Assembly: GCF_036013975.1 (NCBI RefSeq)
Contig: NZ_CP107904.1
Coordinates: 5,605,001 to 5,669,000 of the forward strand
Length of the DNA: 64,000 nucleotides
Direction: 5' to 3'
Origin: Kitasatospora sp. NBC_00458
GTDB lineage: Bacteria; Actinomycetota; Actinomycetes; Streptomycetales; Streptomycetaceae
Made by a program: the position numbers and the translations under genes. The first letter of the stretch is position 1; each line of letters begins with the position of its first letter. Shown here piece by piece: positions 26,933 to 35,377 of the stretch. Below the pieces are notes generated by a model. The model was not told where the DNA came from, searched no databases, and saw only the letters and a program-made list of their open reading frames with translations.

Positions 26933-27709
26933 ATGACGGAGCGGCAGGCGTCCGCGGGGCCGTACGGGCCGCCGTACGGGATGCTCCGGCACGGACTGCG
27001 GGCCGGCCCGGTCGAATGGGTGCTGGCCCGGGTGCCGACCCCCCGGCGCAACCCCTTCGCGCTCGGCTACCTCGCGGTGGTGGCCACCACCACCACCTTC
27101 GCGGTGCTCGCCGATCCGGAGCTGGTCACCCGCCTCCAGGAGGCCTCCAGCTCGGACGGGAACAACCTGTTGCACCACCCGCTGCGGGCGCTCCTGCTCA
27201 GCGGCTTCTGGGTGGCCGGCACGGTCTGGATGCCGTACCTGTGGGCCTTCGCCCTGACCGTCGCCCCGCTGGAGCGCAGGGTCGGGGCGACCCGGGCCGC
27301 CGCGGTCTTCGCGGCCGGGCACGTCACGGCCACCCTGCTCTCCCAGGCCGTGGTGATCGTCGCGGTGGAGACCGGGCGGCTGCGGGCCTCGGCGCTCGAC
27401 GACCTGGACATCGGGGTCAGCTACGGGGTGCTGGCCAGCCTCGGCGCGCTGGCCGGCCTGCTCTCCGTGCGCGGCCGGCTGCTCGGGCTGGGTCTGGCCG
27501 GGGCGCTGATCGCCGAGCAGATCGCCACCGACCGGGACCTGGTCACCGGCGTCGGCCACCCGGTGGCGCTGCTGGCCGGGGTCGCACTCTGGCGCTGGCT
27601 GCGCCGCTGGGACGGCCACGGGCCGGGGCGGGGCCGGGTCGCGGTGCCCGCCGGGGTGCCGAAGCAGGCGCCCGCGCGCGGGCGGGCCGCGGTGCTGGAC
27701 CGGCTGTAG
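26933..27709 (+). CDS. divergent rhomboid-superfamily membrane protein
   Basis: A 258-residue protein with about six hydrophobic segments. It keeps the landmarks of rhomboid intramembrane proteases in divergent form. After the first loop comes ALTVAPLERRVGATRAA, resembling the rhomboid L1 motif (E..xG..r). The nucleophile region IGVSYG places Ser163 in a GxSx motif, and GHPVALLAG places His209 in the last helix. The GxSG glycine is replaced by tyrosine. The Ser-His spacing of 46 residues fits the fold. It could be an active or inactive rhomboid. The start is ATG 26933 after GGAGGCG. A paralogue lies at 57780-58478. Confidence 0.75.
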   Translation: MTERQASAGPYGPPYGMLRHGLRAGPVEWVLARVPTPRRNPFALGYLAVVATTTTFAVLADPELVTRLQEASSSDGNNLLHHPLRALLLSGFWVAGTVWMPYLWAFALTVAPLERRVGATRAAAVFAAGHVTATLLSQAVVIVAVETGRLRASALDDLDIGVSYGVLASLGALAGLLSVRGRLLGLGLAGALIAEQIATDRDLVTGVGHPVALLAGVALWRWLRRWDGHGPGRGRVAVPAGVPKQAPARGRAAVLDRL

Positions 27710-27882
27710 CGGCGTCCGCCGTCCGCCTCCGTTCGCCTCCGTTCGCCGCCCGTCCGCGGTCGTGGTCCGTTCCGTCCGCCGCGGTCGGTCCCGGTCGGCG
27801 GCCGGGGCTTCCGCGGATCACCGCGAGGTCTCGGCCGGCGGTTTTTGACAGCTCCGCCGGGGTCTTCCCGGGCCCGCCCGGC

Positions 27883-27899
27883 GTTCGCTCACGGCGAAC
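27883..27899. promoter_or_regulatory. ClgR-type operator upstream of lon
   Basis: GTTCGC (27883-27888) and GCGAAC (27894-27899) form a perfect inverted repeat around five bases. This matches the GTTCGC-N5-GCG binding motif reported for ClgR, the activator of clp and lon genes in Streptomyces. It ends 73 bases before the lon start. Confidence 0.75.
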
Positions 27900-27972
27900 A
27901 CGGCCCGGGGAACATCCGGCGCCCGCCAAGCCTTAGTCAGGTCGACTCAAGTTCGCTGACTGGGGAGAGATC

Positions 27973-30369
27973 ATGGCATCGACGTCCACACCGCTCACCC
28001 TGCCCGTGCTGCCCCTCGACGACGAGGTCGTGCTCCCGGGCATGGTCGTCCCGCTGGACCTGAAGGACACCGAGGTCCGCGCCGCCGTCGAGGCCGCGCG
28101 CGCCGCGGTCACCGGGACCGGCAGGCCCCAGGTGCTGCTGGTCCCGAGGGTGGACGGCTCGTACGCGGCCGTCGGCACCCTCGCCACCGTCGAGCAGGTC
28201 GGCCGGCTGGCCGACGGAGACCCGGCCGCACTGGTCCGCGCCGTGCGCCGGGTGCGGATCGGCGTCGGCACCACCGGGCCCGGCGCCGCGCTCTGGGTCG
28301 AGACCACGCCGTTCCGGGAGTCCTCGGTCGGCACCCCGGTGGCCGGGCGCGCCGCCGAGCTGCTCAAGGAGTACAAGAACCTCTCCACCCAGTGGCTGCG
28401 CAAGCGCGGCGCCTGGCAGATCGTCGACCGGGTGGCCGCCATCGAGGGCGTCGGCGAGCTCGCCGACAACATCGGCTACGCGCCCTTCGCCACCGCCGAG
28501 CAGAAGCTCAAGGTGCTGCTGGAGGCCGACCAGGTCGCCCGGCTGGAGTACGCGCTCGGCCTGCTCCGCGACCACCTCGCCGAGGAGGAGGTCAACGACA
28601 CCATCCGCAAGGACGTCGAGGAGGGCGTGGCCAAGCAGCAGAAGGAGTTCCTGCTCCGCCGCCAGCTGGAGGCCGTCCGCAAGGAGCTGGCCGAGCTGAA
28701 CGGCGACCCGGCCGACGAGGAGGAGGACTACCGCGCCCGGGTCGAGGCCGCCGGCCTCCCGGAGAAGGTCCGCGAGGCCGCCCTCAAGGAGGTCGACAAG
28801 CTGGAGCGGGCGAGCGACCAGTCGCCCGAGGGCTCCTGGATCCGCACCTGGCTGGACACCGTGCTGGAGCTGCCCTGGAACGAGCGGACCGAGGACGCCT
28901 ACGACATCGCCGGCGCCCGCGCGGTGCTGGACGCCGACCACGCCGGCCTGGCCGACGTGAAGGACCGCATCGTCGAGTACCTCGCGGTCCGCAAGCGCCG
29001 GGCCGACCAGGGGCTCGGGCAGGTGGGCGGCCGCCGCGGCGGGGCGGTGCTGGCGCTGGTCGGCCCGCCCGGCGTCGGCAAGACCTCGCTCGGCGAGTCG
29101 GTGGCCCGCGCCATGGGCCGCAACTTCGTCCGGGTCGCGCTCGGCGGCGTCCGGGACGAGGCGGAGATCCGCGGCCACCGGCGCACCTACGTCGGCGCGC
29201 TCCCCGGGCGGCTGGTCCGCGCGATCAAGGAGGCCGGTTCGATGAACCCGGTCGTCCTGCTGGACGAGATCGACAAGGTCGGCTCCGACTACCGGGGCGA
29301 CCCGGCCGCCGCCCTGCTGGAGGTGCTCGACCCGGCGCAGAACCACACCTTCCGCGACCACTACCTGGAGGTCGAGCTGGACCTCTCCGACGTGGTCTTC
29401 CTCGCCACCGCCAACGTGCTGGAGGCCATCCCCGAGCCGCTGCTCGACCGGATGGAGCTGGTCAGGCTCGACGGCTACACCGAGGACGAGAAGGTCGTCA
29501 TCGCCCGCGACCACCTGCTCCCGCGCCAGCTGGAGCGGGCCGGCCTGCGGAGCGAGGAGGTCTCGGTCGACGAGACGGCGCTGCGCCGGCTGGCCGGCGA
29601 GTACACCCGCGAGGCGGGCGTCCGGAACCTCGAACGGTCGATCGCGCGGGTACTGCGCAAGGTCGCCGCGCAGAGCGAGCTCGGCGAGCGCCGGCTGCCC
29701 GCCGCGGTCGGGGCCGACGACCTGCGCGCCCTGATCGGCAGGCCGCACCACGTCCCCGAGGCGGCCCAGGAGCCGGCCGAGCGCCGCACCGCCGTCACCG
29801 GGGTCGCGACCGGCCTGGCGGTCACCGGTGCGGGCGGCGACGTCCTCTACATCGAGGCCTCGCTCGCCGACGCCGAGACCGGCGGCACCGGGCTCACGCT
29901 GACCGGCCAGCTGGGCGACGTCATGAAGGAGTCCGCCCACATCGCGCTCTCCTACCTGCGCTCGCGCGGCGCCGAACTGGAGCTGCCGGTCACCTCGCTG
30001 CGCGACCGCGGCGTGCACCTGCACGTCCCGGCCGGGGCCGTCCCCAAGGACGGGCCGAGCGCCGGCATCACCATGACCACGGCGCTGGCCTCGCTGCTCT
30101 CCGGCCGCAAGGTGCGCACCGACGTGGCGATGACCGGCGAGGTGTCGCTGACCGGGCGGGTGCTGCCGATCGGCGGGGTGAAGCAGAAGCTGCTCGCCGC
30201 CGACCGGGCCGGGGTCACCACGGTGATCATCCCCAAGCGGAACGAGGCCGACCTGGACGACGTCCCGGCCGAGGTGCTGGAGCGGCTGACCGTCCACCCG
30301 GTCTCGGACGTCCGGGAGGTGCTGGGGCTGGCCCTGGAGCCGGCCGCGGTGCTGGTCGCCGCCGCCTGA
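27973..30369 (+). CDS. lon: ATP-dependent protease Lon (endopeptidase La)
   Basis: Soluble AAA+ protease that degrades misfolded and regulatory proteins. At 798 residues it has the usual full length: an N-terminal substrate domain (LPVLPLDDEVVLPGMVVPL), a coiled coil (EFLLRRQLEAVRKELAEL), Walker A GPPGVGKTSL (about residue 365), Walker B VVLLDEIDKV, and the C-terminal protease domain. The catalytic dyad is Ser696 (PKDGPSAGITM) and Lys739 (GGVKQKLLAA), 43 residues apart as in other Lon enzymes. The start is ATG 27973 after GGGGAGAG. A ClgR-type palindrome upstream suggests stress activation. Confidence 0.97.
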   Translation: MASTSTPLTLPVLPLDDEVVLPGMVVPLDLKDTEVRAAVEAARAAVTGTGRPQVLLVPRVDGSYAAVGTLATVEQVGRLADGDPAALVRAVRRVRIGVGTTGPGAALWVETTPFRESSVGTPVAGRAAELLKEYKNLSTQWLRKRGAWQIVDRVAAIEGVGELADNIGYAPFATAEQKLKVLLEADQVARLEYALGLLRDHLAEEEVNDTIRKDVEEGVAKQQKEFLLRRQLEAVRKELAELNGDPADEEEDYRARVEAAGLPEKVREAALKEVDKLERASDQSPEGSWIRTWLDTVLELPWNERTEDAYDIAGARAVLDADHAGLADVKDRIVEYLAVRKRRADQGLGQVGGRRGGAVLALVGPPGVGKTSLGESVARAMGRNFVRVALGGVRDEAEIRGHRRTYVGALPGRLVRAIKEAGSMNPVVLLDEIDKVGSDYRGDPAAALLEVLDPAQNHTFRDHYLEVELDLSDVVFLATANVLEAIPEPLLDRMELVRLDGYTEDEKVVIARDHLLPRQLERAGLRSEEVSVDETALRRLAGEYTREAGVRNLERSIARVLRKVAAQSELGERRLPAAVGADDLRALIGRPHHVPEAAQEPAERRTAVTGVATGLAVTGAGGDVLYIEASLADAETGGTGLTLTGQLGDVMKESAHIALSYLRSRGAELELPVTSLRDRGVHLHVPAGAVPKDGPSAGITMTTALASLLSGRKVRTDVAMTGEVSLTGRVLPIGGVKQKLLAADRAGVTTVIIPKRNEADLDDVPAEVLERLTVHPVSDVREVLGLALEPAAVLVAAA

Positions 30370-30378
30370 CGCGGGCCC

Positions 30379-30418
30379 GCGGCCCGGCCTGCCCCCCCGG
30401 GGGGCCGCGCCGGGCCGC
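30379..30418 (+). terminator. hairpin terminator after lon
   Basis: GCGGCCCGGC (30379-30388) pairs with GCCGGGCCGC (30409-30418). The loop contains a further C7/G6 pairing, and it lies nine bases past the stop. Confidence 0.55.
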
Positions 30419-30475
30419 GACCGCAGGGTGAGACGACCCTTGTGAGACACCCCGTCAGCCGGGCAGGCTGGCGGG

Positions 30476-30559
30476 GTGGATCGCCATGCGCACCTGAGCC
30501 GTCGACTGGACGTCGACCTGGCGCACGCATGCTCCGCGATCTGTCGCCGCGCGCACTGA
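30476..30559 (+). CDS. 27-aa cysteine-containing leader peptide of the LxxRxxVDLxxxxSAxC type
   Basis: A short open frame, GTG to TGA, encodes HAHLSRRLDVDLAHACSAIC and ends RRAH. The pattern RR(x)2VDL...SAxC matches the small peptides known in Streptomyces as putative leader peptides, thought to monitor cysteine charging by ribosome stalling upstream of sulfur genes. A GGCGGG run lies just before the start. It precedes a secreted propeller-like protein by 106 bases, with alternative hairpins in between (30573-30611). Confidence 0.65.
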   Translation: MDRHAHLSRRLDVDLAHACSAICRRAH

Positions 30560-30572
30560 CCAGCGCGGTGAC

Positions 30573-30611
30573 CCACCCGGCGCCCCCCGCCGGGAACCCC
30601 CTCCCGGGTGG
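30573..30611 (+). promoter_or_regulatory. mutually exclusive hairpins after the leader peptide (putative attenuator)
   Basis: CCCGGCG (30576-30582) can pair with CGCCGGG (30588-30594). Alternatively CCACCCGG (30573-30580) can pair with CCGGGTGG (30604-30611). The two foldings share the same left arm, as expected for an attenuator controlled by translation of the peptide 14 bases upstream. Confidence 0.45.
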
Positions 30612-30665
30612 TGTGCACCGCCGTGCGCGGTCCGCCTGCTCACTCACCCGATGGGACGACACCCC

Positions 30666-32105
30666 ATGCGCTTCGCGCTGCCTCCGCGTGCCGCCGTGCT
30701 CGCCGCCGCCGCCCTCCTCCTCGCCTGCGCCGCCCCGGCGCACGCCGCGACCCCGTTCGGCCCGCTGCCGCCGCACAACCCGTACGCGGGCCCGGACGGC
30801 ACCGCCACCATGCACGGCGACACCGGCTCCTCGGACGCCACCCCGCTGCCCGGTCCGCCGCCCGGCCCGCTCACGTCGCACCGGGTCGCGCTCCAGTCCG
30901 CCTGCCCGACCGTGCTGGTCGGCTCCGACGGGTACCCCGTCGCCCTGTGCACCGCGATCTTCGGGCTCACCCCCACCGTCCACCTGCTCGACCCGGCCGA
31001 CGGCGGCTCGCTCGCCGAGCTGCCGCTCGCCAAGGGCTCGCTGCTCGGCGGCGTGTACGCCTACCTCGACCACCAGGACCGGCTGGTGGCCGTCGACGGC
31101 GACCGCAACCTGCTGCGGATCGGCCACCGGCGCGACGCCACCGGCCGCTGGGAGCTGTACGTCGCCTCCCGGCTCCCGCTGACCGGGGCGGTGCCCGCCG
31201 GCGACGCCGTCACCGGGGTCTCGCCCGACTGGCAGGGCCGGGTCTGGTTCGCCACCGGCGGCGGGGTGGTCGGCACCGCCGACGACCGCACCGGCGCCGT
31301 CCGCGCCCTCGCGCTGCCCACCGGGGAGCGGATCGCCAACTCCATCTCCACCGCCCCCGCCGGCACCGCCGTCGCCACCACCCACGCGACCTACCTGCTC
31401 ACCGCCGACGCCGACGGCACCCCGCGGATCGCCTGGCGCCGGGCCTACGACCGGGGCCCCGGCCGCAAGCCCGGCCAGCTCAGCTGGGGCACCGGCTCCA
31501 CGCCGACCTTCTTCGGCCCGGGCACCGGCACCGACTACGTGACCGTCGTCGACAACGCGGCCCCCACCGTGAACCTGCTGGTCCACCGCACCTCGGACGG
31601 CTCGCAGGTCTGCTCGGTGCCGGTGCTGAAGAAGGGCGGCAGCGGCAGCGAGAACTCCCCGGTGGCGGTCGGCAACACCGTCCTGGTCGCGAGCACCTAC
31701 GGCTACCCGTACCCGAAGCTGCCCGCCGACGCCGGGCCGGCCGTGCCCTCCTCGGGCCGGTTCACCGGCGGCCTGAGCCGGGTCGACGTCCGGGCCGACG
31801 GCTCCGGCTGCGACCTGGTCTGGGACACCGGGGTCCGCTCGGCCGCCGTCCCCCGGCTCTCCACCGCCGACGGGCTGATCCACACGGTGCTGCGCCGGCC
31901 GGTGATCCCGGGCACCACGGCCACCTCGGAGCTGGACCCGTACGACTACGCCGAGGTCGACCCGGCCACCGGCGCGGTGGTGCGCACCGAGTACCTCGGC
32001 GCGGGCTTCCTCTTCGACACGCTCCAGATGGTCGGCTCGATCGCCCCGGGCGGCGTGGTCTACCAGGGCACCACCACCGGCGTCCTGCGGATCACCGCCG
32101 GCTGA
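30666..32105 (+). CDS. secreted protein with beta-propeller-like repeats
   Basis: Exported protein of 479 residues. The signal peptide (LPPRAAVLAAAALLLACAAPAHA) has an AHA cleavage site. The mature chain consists of strand repeats around D/G turns such as PDWQGRVWFATGGGVVGTADD, LDPADGGSLAEL and DPATGAVVRTEY, reminiscent of a quinoprotein or SMP-30-like propeller. No catalytic motif is recognised. There are several cysteines (ACPT, LCTA, VCSV, GCDL). The start is ATG 30666; the first in-frame ATG at 30651 has no binding site. The leader peptide upstream suggests an unusual cysteine-linked control. Confidence 0.75.
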   Translation: MRFALPPRAAVLAAAALLLACAAPAHAATPFGPLPPHNPYAGPDGTATMHGDTGSSDATPLPGPPPGPLTSHRVALQSACPTVLVGSDGYPVALCTAIFGLTPTVHLLDPADGGSLAELPLAKGSLLGGVYAYLDHQDRLVAVDGDRNLLRIGHRRDATGRWELYVASRLPLTGAVPAGDAVTGVSPDWQGRVWFATGGGVVGTADDRTGAVRALALPTGERIANSISTAPAGTAVATTHATYLLTADADGTPRIAWRRAYDRGPGRKPGQLSWGTGSTPTFFGPGTGTDYVTVVDNAAPTVNLLVHRTSDGSQVCSVPVLKKGGSGSENSPVAVGNTVLVASTYGYPYPKLPADAGPAVPSSGRFTGGLSRVDVRADGSGCDLVWDTGVRSAAVPRLSTADGLIHTVLRRPVIPGTTATSELDPYDYAEVDPATGAVVRTEYLGAGFLFDTLQMVGSIAPGGVVYQGTTTGVLRITAG

Positions 32106-32111
32106 CCCGGC

Positions 32112-32138
32112 GGCGCGCGGGTCCCGGGCCCGCGCGCC
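32112..32138 (+). terminator. hairpin terminator after the secreted propeller gene
   Basis: GGCGCGCGGG (32112-32121) pairs with CCCGCGCGCC (32129-32138) across a seven-base loop, six bases after the stop. The following 60 bases are a C/G simple-sequence tract. Confidence 0.6.
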
Positions 32139-32250
32139 GCCCCGGAGGTCCCGCCGGCCCGCCCGGCCCGCCCGGCCGCCCGCCGGCCCGGCCGCCCGCC
32201 AGCCCCGCCGTCGCCAGGAGCGGCGGCGGGCCCCGTGCCAGACTGCGAGG

Positions 32251-32760
32251 ATGGCGTCACCCACGCAGCGCGTCCTGTCCCGGGTGCCGGCCGGGCTGCG
32301 CCCGGTCCTCCTCCGGCACCGGCGGCTGGTGAAGTTCCTGCTGGTCGGCAGCTGCTGCTTCGCCCTGAGCGTGGTGATCAACTACTCGCTGCGGCTCACC
32401 CTGCTGGCGCACAAACCGGTGGTGGCGCTCACCGTGGCGACCGTGGTGGCCACCACGGTCTCCTACGTGCTCAACCGCCGGTGGGCCTTCCGGGCCAACG
32501 GCCGGCAGCGCGAGGCGCTGCTCTACCTCGTGGTCAGCGTGGCGGCGGTCTGCGTCAACGACCTCCCGCTGATCGTCTCCCGGTACGTGCTGAACCTGCG
32601 CGAGCCCTGGATCAGCCCGTTCGCCCAGGAGCTGGCCGACTTCCTCAGCGGGATGGTGCTGGGCACCTTCGTGGCGATGCTGTTCCGGTTCTGGGCCATG
32701 CAGCGCTGGGTCTTCACCCGGCTCGCCGAGCCCGTCGCCACCCGGGCGGAGCAGCCCTGA
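32251..32760 (+). CDS. GtrA-family membrane protein
   Basis: A 169-residue protein with four transmembrane helices typical of GtrA, a proposed flippase for undecaprenyl-linked sugars in cell-wall glycan decoration. Hallmarks are RHRRLVKFLLVGSCCFALS, the YVLNRRWAFR motif after helix 2, and RFWAMQRWVF near the end. Helices 1-2 and 3-4 form two hairpins. No glycosyltransferase partner is adjacent, so a specific glycan cannot be named. The start is ATG 32251; only a weak GAGG lies before it. Confidence 0.88.
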   Translation: MASPTQRVLSRVPAGLRPVLLRHRRLVKFLLVGSCCFALSVVINYSLRLTLLAHKPVVALTVATVVATTVSYVLNRRWAFRANGRQREALLYLVVSVAAVCVNDLPLIVSRYVLNLREPWISPFAQELADFLSGMVLGTFVAMLFRFWAMQRWVFTRLAEPVATRAEQP

Positions 32761-32923
32761 CGGGATCCCGGCAGCGTCGCGCGCGCCGGCCCCGGGCCCT
32801 TCCCCGGGCCGTCCCCCGACCGGCCGAGGACCGGCCGAGGACCGGCCGAGGGCGGGCGGGAACGGACGGCGAAACCGGGCTACGCTGCAGACGAGTGTGC
32901 GGAAGCCGAGCGGGGTGAGGGCG

Positions 32924-34138
32924 ATGCGCGAGACGGACGGTCTCCGGTCCGGGCCCGCCAGCCAGCAGGGCATGCGCCGGGCCAACCTGGCGCTGGTGCT
33001 CGGGGTCATCGCGCGCGCCCCGCGCTCCCGGGCCGAGGTGGCCGCGGACACCGGGCTGACCCGTGCGGCCGTCTCCTCGCTGGCCGAGGAGCTGATCGCG
33101 GCCGGCCTGGTCGCCGAGGAGGGCCCGGCCGCCCCCAGCGGCAAGGTCGGCCGGCCCGGCACCGCGCTCGGCCTCGCCCCGGACGGCCCCGGCGGCCTCG
33201 GTGCCGAGATCGGCGTCGAGCACCTGGGCGCCTGCGTGGTCGACCTGCGCGGCGAGGTCCGGTCCTGGCGCCGGCAGGAGATTCGCAACCGGGACCGGCG
33301 GCCCGCCGCCGTCCTGGCCGACCTGGCCGAACTGCTCCGCCGGGCCGTCGCCGAGGCCGGACTGCGCCCGGCCGGGCTGGTCCTGGCGGTGCCCGGACTG
33401 GTCGGCTCCGACGGCGCGGTGCTCCAGCGGGCCGCCAACCTCGGCTGGCGGGACGTCCCGGTCACCGCCGAGCTGCGGCTCGCGCTGCGCGCCGCCAACG
33501 CCGAGGAGCTGGCCGAGCTGCCGATCCGGGCCGACAACGAGGCCAACCTCGGCGGGCTGGCCGAGCTCTGGCTCGGCGGCGGGCCCGACCACTTCCTGCA
33601 CGTCTCCGCCGAGGCCGGGGTCGGCTCGGCGATCGTGGTCGGCGGACGGCTGCTGCGCGGGGCCCGCGGCTACGCGGGCGAGCTGGGCCACGTGCCCGTC
33701 CACCCGGACGGGCCGCGCTGCGCCTGCGGGGCGCACGGCTGTCTGGAGCAGTACGCGGGGGAGACGGCGGTGCTGCGCGAGGCCGGACTGGAGGGGATCC
33801 GCGGCGACTGGGTGGCGCTGCTCGCCGAGCGCGCGGAGGCGGGGGACGAGGAGGTGCGGGCGGCGCTGGCCGGGGCCGGGACCGCCCTGGGCATCGCCTC
33901 GGCGGGCGCGGTCAACCTGCTCGACCCGGCCGAGGTGGTGCTCGGCGGCGGCTACGCCCAGCTGGCGCCCTGGCTGCTGCCGGCCATGCGGGCCGAGCTG
34001 GCCGTCCGGGTGACCGTCCGGCCGTGGACGGGCGACCGGCTGACGGTCTCCCGGCTGGGCCGCCGCGGCCCCCTGCTGGGGGCCGCGGTCGGCGTGGTCC
34101 GGTCGGTCATCGCCGATCCGGGGCGCCCGGAGGACTGA
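32924..34138 (+). CDS. ROK-family transcriptional regulator
   Basis: A 404-residue NagC/XylR-type regulator. The N-terminal winged helix is SRAEVAADTGLTRAAVSSLAEEL. The sugar-kinase-like ROK domain carries the zinc site CACGAHGCLEQYAGE, and PIRADNEANLGGLAE contains the catalytic Asp of ROK kinases. In repressors this domain senses a sugar. The start was placed at ATG 32924 because GGGGTGAGGG precedes it; GTG 32897 would add nine residues. A perfect palindromic terminator lies right after the stop. No sugar transport genes are adjacent. Confidence 0.9.
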   Translation: MRETDGLRSGPASQQGMRRANLALVLGVIARAPRSRAEVAADTGLTRAAVSSLAEELIAAGLVAEEGPAAPSGKVGRPGTALGLAPDGPGGLGAEIGVEHLGACVVDLRGEVRSWRRQEIRNRDRRPAAVLADLAELLRRAVAEAGLRPAGLVLAVPGLVGSDGAVLQRAANLGWRDVPVTAELRLALRAANAEELAELPIRADNEANLGGLAELWLGGGPDHFLHVSAEAGVGSAIVVGGRLLRGARGYAGELGHVPVHPDGPRCACGAHGCLEQYAGETAVLREAGLEGIRGDWVALLAERAEAGDEEVRAALAGAGTALGIASAGAVNLLDPAEVVLGGGYAQLAPWLLPAMRAELAVRVTVRPWTGDRLTVSRLGRRGPLLGAAVGVVRSVIADPGRPED

Positions 34139-34162
34139 GACCGGCCCGCCGGCGGGCCGGTC
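34139..34162. terminator. palindromic bidirectional terminator between ROK and Pip-like genes
   Basis: A perfect 24-base palindrome (12-bp arms) begins at the ROK stop and lies 15 bases before the convergent gene's stop at 34178. Confidence 0.6.
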
Positions 34163-34177
34163 CCCGCCCCACCGGTG

Positions 34178-35266
34178 TCAGTCGTTGACCAGCTCGCGGG
34201 TGAGGTGCCGCGGCCGGCGGAGCACCGCGGCGAAGGTGACGGCGACGCCGACCGCGGCCCAGACCAGCAGGACCACCAGCGGCACCGCGAGGTCCGAGCC
34301 GTCGAAGTAGGCGATCGAGCGGACCGCGTCGGTGCCGGCGCCGTTCGGGAACCAGGCGCCGATGGCCCGCCAGAACGCCGGCATCATCGGCGGCGGGAAG
34401 ACGCCGCCGGCGCTCGGGTTGCCGAGCACCACGAAGAGCAGCACCGCGATCCCGATGCCGATGATGTCGAACAGGCACTGCAGCGCCATGGTCACCGCGC
34501 CGACCGCGAAGACCACCAGGGCACCGACCGCCGACAGGCCCCAGAACGAGCCCGGCAGCGCGTCCAGCACCGGCTGGACGATGATCGTGCCGCCGATGCC
34601 GGCCGCGATCGAGTACAGCGCCAGGGTGCCGAGCCGGATCAGCGCCCGGTCGGCGTTGGCGGGCTTCGCCCCGGCGCTGACGCCGAGGATCGAGGCGACC
34701 AGGTAGCCGCCGACGCACCAGCCGATCACCAGGTAGAAGGAGGAGAGCCCGTTGGCGTCCCCCTTGGCCAGCGGGACGACGTCCTCGACCTTGACCGTCC
34801 GGCCCTGGGCCTTCTCCAGCCCGGTGACGATGGTCTCGGCGGCCCGGGCGGCGGACGGCCCGCGCGCGTTGGCGACCAGCAGCACGTCCTCGGTGGAGGC
34901 CGGGTTCACCACCAGCGCGGCGTAGATCCGCTGGTCCTTGATCTGGGCGGTGGCGGTCTCCGCGTCCGGCGCGGTGACGGCCTTCACGGCCTCGTCGGGG
35001 ACCGACTCCAGGCCCGCCACCAGCTGGGGCGCGACCTGCGGCGGGGCGACCACCGCGATCGACAGCTCGTGCGGGGTCGGGTGGTGCAGCGCACCGACGT
35101 ACGAGGTGATGAAGCCGAGCTGGAGGAGGAGCACGGCGATCACCAGCAGCGCCGCGCGCGGGGTGACCGCGCCCTTCAGTTCGGCGGCGAGGCCCTGCTT
35201 CGGGGCGGGCTGCGGCGCCTGCTCCGGTGCCGCGGCCTGCCCTGGTCCCTGCCCTGGGGCGGTCAT
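34178..35266 (-). CDS. ABC-2/YhgE-Pip-like membrane protein (DUF3533-like)
   Basis: A 362-residue membrane protein. One N-terminal helix (RAALLVIAVLLLQLGFITSYVGALHHP) is followed by a 110-residue extracytoplasmic domain and five C-terminal helices (FYLVIGWCVGGYLVASIL onward). This is the topology of YhgE/Pip and ABC-2 permease-like proteins, some of which are phage-receptor or type VII-associated. There is no ATPase partner here. The start was placed at ATG 35266 (MTAPGQG) after AAGGAG. The divergent MarR gene lies 111 bases away, making it a likely target of that regulator. Confidence 0.82.
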   Translation of the reverse strand: MTAPGQGPGQAAAPEQAPQPAPKQGLAAELKGAVTPRAALLVIAVLLLQLGFITSYVGALHHPTPHELSIAVVAPPQVAPQLVAGLESVPDEAVKAVTAPDAETATAQIKDQRIYAALVVNPASTEDVLLVANARGPSAARAAETIVTGLEKAQGRTVKVEDVVPLAKGDANGLSSFYLVIGWCVGGYLVASILGVSAGAKPANADRALIRLGTLALYSIAAGIGGTIIVQPVLDALPGSFWGLSAVGALVVFAVGAVTMALQCLFDIIGIGIAVLLFVVLGNPSAGGVFPPPMMPAFWRAIGAWFPNGAGTDAVRSIAYFDGSDLAVPLVVLLVWAAVGVAVTFAAVLRRPRHLTRELVND

Positions 35267-35312
35267 CCACATCTCCTTGCGTATCGGGGGAAACCGGATA
35301 CTTAATAGCATG

Positions 35313-35320
35313 AACTAGTT
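35313..35320. promoter_or_regulatory. palindrome AACTAGTT in the MarR/Pip-like divergent promoter region
   Basis: A short perfect palindrome sits in an AT-rich island (ATACTTAATAGCATGAACTA) in the 111-bp divergent region. It is a candidate MarR operator and promoter overlap. Confidence 0.3.
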
Positions 35321-35377
35321 TCGCCGAGGTTTCTCCCGCGCCGTGTCCGGCCTCCGCGGCTGCGGGATACTGGCGCG

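Noticed and set aside
30370..30665. Attachment site or mobile element edge at the lon / propeller boundary
   Set aside because: No direct repeats with the other end and no integrase. The features are explained by the terminator, leader peptide and hairpins.
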